A DNA stretch of 64,000 nucleotides from Artocarpus heterophyllus (Eukaryota > Streptophyta > Magnoliopsida > Rosales > Moraceae). Numbering within the stretch: position 1 is the first letter of the stretch; every line of letters begins with the position of its first letter. Both the position numbers and the translations under genes were made by a program. Below, piece after piece: positions 54,690-64,000 of the stretch. Below the pieces are notes generated by a model that saw only the letters and a list, made by a program, of their open reading frames with translations, was not told the DNA's origin and searched no databases. The stretch is from positions 19,133,679 through 19,197,678 of the forward strand of contig CM046348.1 in assembly GCA_025403435.1 (NCBI GenBank), given 5' to 3'.

Positions 54690-55260
54690 CAATTCCTCCT
54701 CCTCCTCCTCAACTCAAACACACTCAAACTTTCTCCAATGGCTATCACTGCAACAACAACAAGCACCTCGCCTACCCTACCTTTTTTTTCTTCCTTAGTC
54801 TTCACTTCCTCCCCACTAAAACAATAACAACCACCCCCATTCTTTCTTTTCCTTCTTATCTTCCTTGGTCTTCATATTTTCCTCCTAACGTCGAATCCTC
54901 AAACCATTCCTATCCTTCAAACAACATAATTCTGTGAATCCTCTTCCCTCGTAATCCGCCCTGTGCTTGTGACCCTACCCGTCCTCTTCTTCACCAGCAT
55001 AAAAGTTAATGAGACCTACCTCAACTTGAAGTCGGCGACATCGGAGATTGCCCATTCGTTGTCCACCATAGCATCATCACCGACCTTTTAAAACAAGCAC
55101 GAGGAATAGCCCCGACCTCACCCACGGCAAGGTGACGGGCGGCCACAGAAGCCCTACCTTCATAAGAAGACGAGCCGAGCCTGACATGGGTCCACGAGGC
55201 CACTTCGAACCGAGCCAAGCACAGGTCAGAAGAAGCCCTGCCCTCAGAAGAAGAAGACTC
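54690..55260 (+). other. Possible captured or decayed gene fragment
   Basis: An ATG at 54739 follows CT-rich leader-like sequence (MAITATTTSTSPTLPFFSSL, resembling a transit peptide) but meets a stop within 30 codons. Further along, one frame reads FTSIKVNETYLNLKSATSEI. I cannot identify the parent protein; both could be coincidence in CT-rich DNA. Confidence 0.2.
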
Positions 55261-56100
55261 ATCTGTTTTTTTTTAATCTTTGAATAAATCTTTTAAACTT
55301 TTTCAAGATTATGTTGGTCATTTCAATCAAAATTAAAGCAATGGAAAGAGCACATGATGCAAATCCATCTAAAACTCCTCGTTTGGTCGTTATTGTAGTC
55401 CTTTTGCACCTAAAACATAAGGTTTCTTTTAATAAAGGAAAAGGGGGCCAATTTGTCATTTGCTGAAGATTGAGGACCGTTTGAGTAATTAACTGCAAAA
55501 TTTTCTTACAAATAGAATGTTTAATATTCAAAGTTTTTCTCATAAATATCAAAGTTATAAAAAAATTTACCTACAAGAACATTTTTTTAGAAATATAAAC
55601 TAATATATAGACATACAAATTAAGGACTTCTCAGTAAATGGAAGAAGCATCTTAAAAAAAAAAAAAAATCGTTATCATTTAAAAAAATTTAAGAAAATAA
55701 GAAAATAATGAAATTTAGGAGCTGAAAATTGGATAAAATAGTAATTAAACTACAAATGAAACATCTATCACCTTAAAACTGAGAAAGTATTGATAAATGG
55801 TGGGACCCACAGATTGGCAATCCCCACCATCTTCCACGACTTCCTCTTTGAATTTATCTTAGACCAAACGGTCCACCCCTTTCTTCCCTCCCCCTGTCCC
55901 TTCTACCAACACCCAGGCCAGTAGTTGAGAGTTATTTTTTTCCTACAATGATCTTTCATATTCCTACTAGTTTTTTTTAATCACTGTTGACGGTTAATTT
56001 GTAATTGCAATTTCTAATTATTCGACCACAATGTAATGGCTCACTACTTATAGTAAGCACACATGCTTGTTTGGAATGAACTCTTATCATTATTATTATT
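55261..56100. other. AT-rich intergenic DNA, nothing recognised
   Basis: No supported gene. It ends in an (att)n/(atc)n microsatellite at 56085-56122 into which the next Copia element inserted. Confidence 0.5.
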
Positions 56101-56122
56101 ATTATTCTTATTATCATCATCA

Positions 56123-56449
56123 TCTTATAAAAACTAAGAACTATAAAGGCAAAGTAAAAGAGTTTAAAAAAAGAAAATAGAAACAGAAAATACATTAATA
56201 TCTCTATTTCAAGTATTCAAAAATGGGTAAGAGAAGGGTACTTATAGGGAAATTTGTGTGCTACAATAGTCGTAATTACTACAGTATTGTAGATTGCTAC
56301 AATAATCATGGTCAACCATTGCTACAGTAATTTGTCAGATTTGACTTTCTTATTTACACTGATGTTAGCGCTTACTTTAGCAAGATATGTATAGATTTAA
56401 TCTTAGAAACTGATTCTTAGTGGACATACACAATTGATTATTTATAAGA
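56123..56449 (-). repeat. 3' LTR of the old Copia (327 bp)
   Basis: Aligns with 62209-62538 through aagaactataaaggcaaagt, agggaaattt, gtgctacaat, cagatttgact and cacaattgatta. Both LTRs are rich in gctacagta repeats. Confidence 0.85.
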
Positions 56450-56669
56450 CTTTCCTTGGATATCTACCATTTATGATGCCTCGTTAAAAACCTTAGCTAG
56501 AAAAAACCTATTGGGATAAAAACTATAGTGAAGGGAAAAATAGTACATCATTCTTGTAATGATGCTCCAGGCTACCTCGGTAAAAAGCTTACTAGGAAAA
56601 TCCTATGGGACAAAATCATTACAAGGGAAAAAGAGTACAGCTAGTCCAGACCCCCCTCAAGTTGACATT

Positions 56670-59600
56670 AGTTATTCTTTACAAATTTATCAGATAACAC
56701 ATCCTGACATTATGTACCTGTCCTCTTAAAGTTGATGTGGAAAGTGTCTTTGTGAAAAGATATACAACATTGTTACTTAAGTGAGTGTATTGAACATCAA
56801 CATCTGTATTCTTTCAAGCTCTTGGGTAAATAAAAACAATTTTGGAGGTATGTGTTTTGTTCTCTCACTCTTGATGTATCCTTCCTTATCTGAGTAACAA
56901 ATGCGTTGCCTTCAAATGATACTGTTGGATCCTTATTGAGTGGTAATTTACAAGTGGCTTAGATATGTTGAGTGATGGACTTCAACCGCACACAATCTCA
57001 ACTCGCTTCATGGAGTGCGATAACTTCAACATGATTTGATAAAGTAGCAACCAATGTTTGCTTTTATGAATGCCAAGAAATCATAATACCTCCACTTGTG
57101 AATACATATCTAGTTTGAGATCTAGCTTTATGTGGATCTAAAAAATAACATGCATCTATGTAACCAATTAGTCCTTGTTTTGATCCTTTAGGATAAAATA
57201 AATCCAAGTCAATTGTTCCTTGAAGATAACAAAATATGTGCTTAATTCTATTTCAATGTCTCTGTAAGGAGCTGAGCTAAATCTTGCTAATAAGTTGACA
57301 GAAAAAGTAATATTTGGTCTTGCACAATTAGCAAGATACATAAGAGCTCCAATTGTACTTAGTTACGGTACTTCGGGACCAATAACCTCTTCATTATCTT
57401 CACATAGGACGGAATAGATCAGTTTCCACTTTGAGTGATCTATTTACCATTGGGGTACTTAAAAGATTTGTTTTGTCTATATTAAAACATTTTATGAGCT
57501 TTTTCGTATAATTTGATTGATGTAAAAGTATTCTACTTTGTAAATGTTCAATTTGTAAACCAAAACAATACTTGGTTTTCTAAGGTCTTTGATTTCAAAT
57601 TCTTCCTTTAAGTATGTCACTGTCTAAAGAATTTCTTTATGAGTCCCAATGATGTTTAAGCCATCAACATAAATAGCAATGATTACACATCCAAATGTTG
57701 TTTTCTTAATTAAAACACGCGGGCATATAGGATAATTTTCATATCTTTTTTTTTAATAAATATTCACTTAAACAATTATACCACATGCGTCCGAATTACT
57801 TCAACCCATATAACGATCTATATAACTTGATTCAATACATTTCTTTGGGTTTTGAATTTGATGCTTTAGGCATTTTAAATCCTTTAGGGATTTTCATATA
57901 AATATCACTACCAAGTGATCCATACAAGTAAGCTGTAACAACATCCATACGACTCATTTTTAAATTTTTAGAAATTGCTAGGTTGATTAGATATATAAAC
58001 GTAATTGCATCAATTATTGGAGAATATGTTTCTTCATAATTGATTCTAGGTCTTTGCAAAAAACCTTACAATAAATCAAGTTTTGTACCTCACAATCTTG
58101 TTTTTCTCATTGCGCTTCCATACAAAGACCCATTTATGTCTTACAAGTCTTACAAGTTCAAGTGTGAGAACAATGGGTCCAAACACTTTACGCTTATTAA
58201 GCGAATTTAATTCAGCTTACATAGCACATTTCTATTTAGCCCAATCGTGACTATTTTTACACTCAGCAATAGATCTTGGTTTAGGATCCTCACTTTCAAT
58301 GACATGTACCACTGAGTACGAAAATATTTCATCAATATCCTCCATTTTATTCAGATTCTACAATCCTCTTGTATTTACATAATCAATAGAAGTCTCATGA
58401 TTTTCAAAACCTCCAGGGTTTTGGTTAATATCAAGAGTCTCTTGATTTGTCTCATTTGTGTTTCTTATGGAACATATTCCTACATATTGGGGTCATCATG
58501 CTTTTTAGTTCCTTTCCTTTTCCAAGAATTTTTATCTTTGAAACCGGTTGACCTACCACGCTTTAGGCGTACCGTAGACTCATGAGTGACTATATTTTTT
58601 ATTTGTCCTTTTAGGACCTCAATTTGAGTAGGAGCATTAGTAGCTAGTATATATGATTTAGTTTCTCATTTTGTATTTGTGAATGCATCTAGCATTTGAT
58701 TTGCTATGTTTTGTAAGTGTATAATCTTTTGCACTTATAACTCACACTATTTTATGTAAGGATTAAGATGCAACAGAGATGGTTCATATCATGTAATTTC
58801 CTTTTCTAATTGCTTCTTATCTCCCCCTAAAATTGGGAAAATTCCCTCATTAAAATGACAATAAAAATATAATATAAAAATATCACTAGTTTAAGGCTCA
58901 AGATATCTGATAATGGAAGATGATTTATACCCGACATACATTGCCAGTATTCTCTGGGGACCCATTTTTATGCATTGTGGTGAAGAAATTAGTACATATA
59001 GCACACAACCAAAAATCCTTAGATGGGAAATATTTGGTTTTTGACCAAATACTAGTTGTAATGGGGTGTATTTATAATAAGCACTTGGCCTAATGTGAAT
59101 TAATGTTGCAGCATGTAAGATTGTATGACTCCATATAGAAATAGAAAGCTTTGTTCTCATTATTAATGGTCTACCTATAAGCTGGAGGCAATTAATCAAT
59201 TTCGCAGCCAAACCATTTTGTGTATGTACATGAGCAACATGATGCTCAACAATAATCCCAACTTACATATAATAATCATTAAAAACTTAGGATGTAAATT
59301 GACTAGCATTATCAAGTCTAACTTTCTTGATTGTATAATCAAAAAATTGTGCTCTTAACTTAATTATTTAGGCAAGGAATCTCGCAAATGCCACATTTAC
59401 GAGTTGATAATAAGCAAAAGTGTGACCATCTGCTAGAGGCATCTATCAATACCATAAAATATTTGAATGACCTACACGGTTGGTAAATAAGTCAATATAT
59501 ATCACCTTAAATACGTTCAAGAAACATAGATGATTCATTATTAATTTTAACTAGTGATGGTTTCAAAATCAACTTTCCAAGAGAACAAGCTGCACATGAA

Positions 59601-61385
59601 GTTTTATTTTTTTGAAGGAACTTTTGGCTTTTCAATGGATGTCTATGTGAGTTTTCAATAATTCTTTGCATCATTAATGAACTAGGATGACCCAATCGGT
59701 CATACCATAAGTTTAATATCTGAGGATCTTTCTTAACTACCACATGTGATTCAATCACATTTAAATATATGTAATGCAATCCCAAAGAAAGCTTTGGTAG
59801 TTTTTCTAATGTGTACTTCTTTCCAGAAATCTCATTAGTAATAAACATATACTTTTTAGTATCTTCATTCCCATACTAAGTATCATATCCATGAAGGTAC
59901 ATGTTATTAAAACTTAACAAATTCCTTTTGGATTTAGGTGAAAACAAAGCATTATTTATGAAAAACTTTGTTCCATTTGGCAATATGAAGTTGGCATTAC
60001 CAGTTCCTTCAATCAAGTCTGTAGGACCTAATATTGTATTTACAATTGCCTTTGTTGGTTTTAAATCTGAGTACTTTTAACTTTTAAGGATAGTGTAAGT
60101 TGTTCCACTATGTGATATACAAATGTTCCTAGCATTAATATTGAAATTTGATCCTTCATTAATACAATCCATGTCAAGCTTAACGAAAAATAAATAATTT
60201 AATAAGAATAAAGTTTTAAACGCATTATTTAAGGAACATTTTATTCAATGAAACAAAATACTAATACATTTTAAAATTACAAGTAAAATATAATAAATAA
60301 AAACATAGCTTTACATTTAGTAATTAATTGTCACCAATATCTTTGTCAACAAAATCATCAATAAAATCCAAAGCATCAAGGTGTTTTGAATCATCTATAG
60401 GATCTAAACATTTAACAAAATTTACTTCCTTTTCTTTCCCTATTACGGATGCCTTATAAAACTTACATAGATGCTCTAACATTTGACAAACTCGGGACCA
60501 ATGCCCTTTAGTATCCCATCTATAGCATGAATCTTCAAGATTCTTGGAAGAATTTTCACGAATATTTTTCCCTTTATCATGTCTTCCTTCATGATGCTTT
60601 TTTTGGATTGTGTGGTTTTTGTGTAAGGTAAAAACTACCTTGATCACGTCCCCGACCACGGCCATGACCACAATCATGTCCACTCCATGTCCCAGCCATG
60701 ACCACGATCGTGATTATGCCTTTGTCTAAAATTTTCAAGACTTATAGCATTTTTCTAAAAATGTTGCTAAGCCTAGAGGACGAGACTGATGATTTTTTTT
60801 TAGCAGAAGCTCATTATTTTTTCTGCTACAAGAAAAGAAAAAATTAGTTCTTAATATTTCTTAAAACCAAGTAGTCCATATTGTTGTTGTAAGGTTATGC
60901 GGGATGCATGAAATGTAGAGTAAGTCTTTTTCAACATTTTCTCATCAGTAATTTTTTCCCACAAAATTTCAATTGTGAAAGTTATAATCACTGACTTTTT
61001 TAAAACCCTGAAATCGCAGAGTGTTCCATTCATCACGTGTTGTAGGAAGTGTAACTTCCTTTTGATGGTCGAATCTTTCTTTAAGCTCATTCCATAATGC
61101 ACTTGGATCTTTCACGGTGAGATATTTGCATTTTAAACCTTCATCAAGGTGTCTACAAAGGAAAATCATCGCTTTTGCTTTATCTTGCAATAATATAGCG
61201 TTGCCTTCTTTGATTGTCTCCGAGAGACCCATATTGACTGAAGATGCATTTCTACATCAGGAATCCAAGGCATATAATTCTTTCCCGTGATATCTAATGC
61301 AATAAATTCAAGCTTTGCAAGGTTTGACACAGTAATAACTATAAGAAATCTAAAAGTAGTTAGAATCATAAATTTATTTGTGCAA
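56670..61385 (-). pseudogene. Copia gag-pol polyprotein, heavily degraded
   Basis: On the minus strand: gag (61340-60850: LEFIALDITGKNY, then, after a frameshift near 61235, MGLSETIKEGNA and LCRHLDEGLKCKYLTVKDP); a knuckle with a lost Cys (CYRWDTKGHWSRVC, near 60530); GAG-pre-integrase (59848-59507: LWYDRLGHPSS, SCAACSLGK); integrase core end (59211-58891: FGQKPNISHLRIFGC); reverse transcriptase start (58059-57832: YSPIIDAIT, MDVVTAYLYG); and YVDG in place of YVDD (near 57675). Many stops and frameshifts separate these pieces. RNase H sequence runs on towards 56.7 kb. A polypurine-like tract (cttgaggggggtctgg) lies near 56670-56650. Confidence 0.8.
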
Positions 61386-62196
61386 ATTATAAGTAGTACA
61401 AGCATTACATGTTAATGACATAAATAGCAATCATTAAAAGAGAAATAACCATAAACATTGTTGCTACAGTAAAAAGTTAAAATTCGACTGGAGACAAATC
61501 AGAAATAAGAAGAATAATAGTAACAGCAATAATAAGAAATATTGTAACTATGTTAAACATTATGTAAAAACTCTAACTATAGATAATTTATAGAGAGGAG
61601 ATAAGATATTGAGGAGGATGAGAAGTGATCTGTAAAAGTTAAGAATTTATCAATTTATAGAACAAAAACTAGTTGTTATTTAGCCATTTATCTTTGTTGG
61701 AATAGTATAAAGATGGTATTGCTCTTGATTAGTATTTGAATACAAAACCGTATATGGTAATAGTAACATATAAACAAATACATAAACAACAATCAACTAT
61801 AAAATTTAAGATAAACAAAACAGAGTTAAGAAATATATACATATATATGTGCAGGAATAATAATATGAATATGCCAAGCTATTAGGTAAACCTTTTGAAC
61901 GGTATTTATGTAATGGACACGTCAATCTGCTAGGTAAATCTTTCGAAAGGTGTATAGGCAGAATATGTATAATGGACATGCCAATCTACTAGGTAAATAT
62001 TTCAAATGGTGTGTATGCAGAATATGCTTGAGAAATGGCAATAATAATTTTTGTAATCACACCACACTTAAAATTAGCAGCAGAGCCTCAACCTTATGAA
62101 GATGGTATCATGCGAATATAGAAATAAGTGAAAGATATGATATACCTTTACCTTTGCTTACTAGGGGTAGAGACTTGGGTTAGAACTAAAGTGTTT

Positions 62197-62208
62197 GTGC
62201 TGATAACG
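62197..62208 (-). other. Primer-binding site of the old Copia
   Basis: Reads cgttatcagcac on the minus strand, directly inside the 5' LTR; a primer-site type known from several plant Copia lineages. Confidence 0.65.
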
Positions 62209-62538
62209 TATTATAAAAATTAAGAACTATAAAGGCAAAGTTAGAGAATTTAGAAAGAGAAAGTAGAGAGAGAAAGTATATTAATCTCTTAATTTTAGAT
62301 ATCCAAAAATAGATAAGAGAATGCAGCAGTTAGGGAAATTTTCGCGTGCTACAATGCCTACTACAGTAATCGTAATTGCTACAGTACCGTAGACTACTAC
62401 AGTAATTAAGGTCACCCATTCCGCTAGATTTGACTATACTATTTATGCCAATGTCATCGCTTACTTCAGCAAAAATTATACAGATTTAATTTTAAATGTT
62501 GACTCTTAATAGACAGACACAATTGATTATTCATAACA
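62209..62538 (-). repeat. 5' LTR of the old Copia (330 bp)
   Basis: On the minus strand it starts TGTTATGAATAATCAATTG. It ends against the primer site with the terminal CA changed to TA. Confidence 0.8.
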
Positions 62539-62575
62539 TATTAATATTATTATTATTATCGTCATTGTCGTCGGG

Positions 62576-63407
62576 AATAAGTTAAATTACGCCTATTTGC
62601 TGGTCAGTCTTCCATTTTGGAAGTATGTTTCTGAAGTCTAATCCATCCTAACAATAGCGGCTAAAACATCACGGACAATATAGTGAAACTTCCAATAAGG
62701 TGGCCATGTCACAGCATTCACCAAAAAAGAGCACCAATGCAATGTATTCTCCATTCAACCATTAGATCCAAGTTCATAAAGAAATTTGACACTGTAATAT
62801 AATTGGACTTTTTTCCTATTTTGATATGGATTCAATTACAACTTGAATGGGTTTTTAGCCTCTCTTTTTTTTTTTCCCCTTGAAACATGGTGAAAACGTT
62901 AGATTATCTGCCCTCCTAATTATTTCAACTTGAAACATACACAAAATGGAATGTTTCAAGGTAATGAGATTTGGCGTAGAAATATTAAGTATATAATTTG
63001 AGTGAGTTTACAGCATGTGTAATTGGAGAAACAGAGCCTTGCCCTTGCTTAGGTCGGTGTAAATAAATTTTCAATTTCAGAAATTACAATTTTTAGCCTC
63101 AGGAATATTTTCCTTTGAATTTTTGTTAATGGACGACATAATGTACAACGTGGAGTGAAAAAATAAATAATAAAAAAGGAAGCAGCTCCGATGCTACGAT
63201 TCTAAAAATAATAATAATAAAATAAAATAAAGAAAATAAAGAAATAGATGAAAAGAAAAGAGAGAGAGAGAGAGAGGGAGAAAGCTTGACCAACTAAAAA
63301 TACTGCTAATATTTTCATGATATATATTAACAGCTAGCTGTACAAAACAGCTAAACGCTTTACTCAAAATAAACCGAAACGAAGGTCCTATTTCTGCAAA
63401 ATAAACC
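62576..63407 (+). promoter_or_regulatory. Upstream region of the second receptor kinase, homologous to that of the first
   Basis: Shared blocks with 13540-13600, 13911-13980 and 15420-15900 include tcctaacaat, tcacggacaa, accaatgcaatgtatt, gttcataaagaaattt, gagatttggc, agcatgtgtaa and the TATA region (tatatatta, 63321-63329) with gctgtacaaa. The homologous sequence is compact here but spread over more than 2 kb upstream of the first gene. Confidence 0.6.
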
Positions 63408-64000
63408 ATGGATTATAAGAAGAACCAACAAAGTTTGATGATTCTTGTTCTCATCCAAAGCCTATTTCTCAAGAACTACGTGTCCACTGGAGCTGATACC
63501 ATCTTGGCTAACCAATCTCTCTCTGGGGACCAAACTATTATTTCTGCAGGCCGTGAAAACTTCGTACTCGGATTCTTTAAACCAGGTAATACCTCTTCAA
63601 ACTACTACTTAGGCATGTGGTACAAACAAGCCAGACAAACCATAGTTTGGGTGGCAAATAGAGAAAAACCAGTCTCCGATAGATTTTCTTCAGAATTAAG
63701 AATCTCACATGGCAATTTAGTCCTCTTCAATGAGTCCAAATTCCCAATTTGGTCAACGAATGTGAACTCCAGTAGTTCGCCTTCAATAGAAGCTGTTCTT
63801 TTGGACAATGGAAACCTTGTCTTAAGGGATGGGTCTAATTTGTCAAAACCAACGTTGTGGGAAAGTTTTGATCATCTAACTAATGCATGGCTTCCTGGTA
63901 GTAAACTTGGATACAACAAAAAAACCCAACATAAGCACATTCTCATTTCGTGGAAGAATTCAGAGAATCCATCCTCGGGGCTCTTCTCTTTTGAGCCAGT
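63408..64000 (+). CDS. G-type lectin S-receptor-like kinase, 5' part (runs off the window)
   Basis: Open from ATG 63408 through base 64000 (197 codons plus two bases) with no stop. Signal peptide (MDYKKNQQSLMILVLIQSLF), then the bulb-type lectin domain (LANQSLSGDQTIISAGREN, VLGFFKPGN, VWVANREKPVSD, LLDNGNLVLRDGS, LWESFDH) and the start of the S-locus glycoprotein region (FSFEP). The readable part is very close to the intact gene at 15925, with only scattered changes (for example GREN for GRGN, SPS for SSS), so the two are recent duplicates. Kinase and membrane parts lie outside, so whether it is functional cannot be judged. Confidence 0.9.
   Translation, partial: MDYKKNQQSLMILVLIQSLFLKNYVSTGADTILANQSLSGDQTIISAGRENFVLGFFKPGNTSSNYYLGMWYKQARQTIVWVANREKPVSDRFSSELRISHGNLVLFNESKFPIWSTNVNSSSSPSIEAVLLDNGNLVLRDGSNLSKPTLWESFDHLTNAWLPGSKLGYNKKTQHKHILISWKNSENPSSGLFSFEP

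Larger units (their letters stand above)
56123..62538 (-). mobile_element. Ty1/Copia retrotransposon, full length but old
   Basis: Two diverged LTRs (56123-56449 and 62209-62538) flank a minus-strand internal region with gag, integrase and reverse transcriptase remnants. The primer site (62208-62197, reading cgttatcagcac) touches the right LTR, so that one is the 5' LTR. Both outer flanks are (att)n/(atc)n microsatellite, so a target duplication cannot be told from host repeat. LTRs differ at many positions (by eye close to one in five), and coding frames are heavily broken. Confidence 0.85.

Overview
This window looks like a repeat-rich, AT-rich stretch of a flowering-plant (probably eudicot) nuclear genome. 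The clues are G-type lectin S-receptor-like kinases of the intronless At2g19130 type, Ty1/Copia elements and a Tekay/Del-type Ty3/Gypsy chromovirus with initiator-Met-tRNA primer sites, and CACTA, hAT, Helitron and tRNA-derived SINE signatures. I cannot name the species from sequence alone.

Layout. 1-4257: a minus-strand Tork/TNT1-like Copia, cut by the left window edge, inserted into the 3' end of the RNase H of an older RE1/Ale-like Copia remnant (4258-5135). 5142-11.6 kb: AT-rich intergenic DNA holding small elements: a SINE (7665-7785), a Helitron 3' end (8579), a 968-bp retroposon with a 17-bp target duplication (9386-10353) and a 779-bp hAT-like element with a perfect 8-bp duplication (10737-11515). 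11.8-12.8 kb: a broken receptor-kinase copy. 15925-18363: one intact receptor kinase, the only complete host gene. 18.36-21.15 kb: tandem duplicates of its 3' end and downstream flank, including a kinase C-terminal fragment.

23095-40912: a young Gypsy array with three LTRs and two internal regions (LTR-int-LTR-int-LTR, exact 7563-bp period). It has a 5-bp target duplication (tgtcc) only at its outer ends, and a middle LTR that is a mosaic of the two outer ones. 42.8-48.56 kb: a plus-strand Copia whose 5' LTR end and primer site appear in inverted orientation. 48.76-49.12 kb: another kinase fragment with its catalytic core deleted. 49.6-50.5 kb: a CACTA piece with hairpin subterminal repeats and a TNP2 fragment. 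53.4-54.0 kb: a degenerate tandem repeat. 56123-62538: an old minus-strand Copia with both LTRs. 63408-64000: the first 197 codons of a second apparently intact receptor kinase, running off the right edge, with an upstream region homologous to that of the gene at 15.9 kb.

The biological theme is a small S-domain receptor-kinase cluster (two good genes, three fragments in the same orientation) expanded by duplication and pushed apart by nested transposons. The kinases would act at the plasma membrane as receptor-like sensors; everything else is mobile or decayed DNA. Nothing here is convincingly a new pathway. The most informative structure is the tandem Gypsy array, which records an unequal LTR-LTR exchange.
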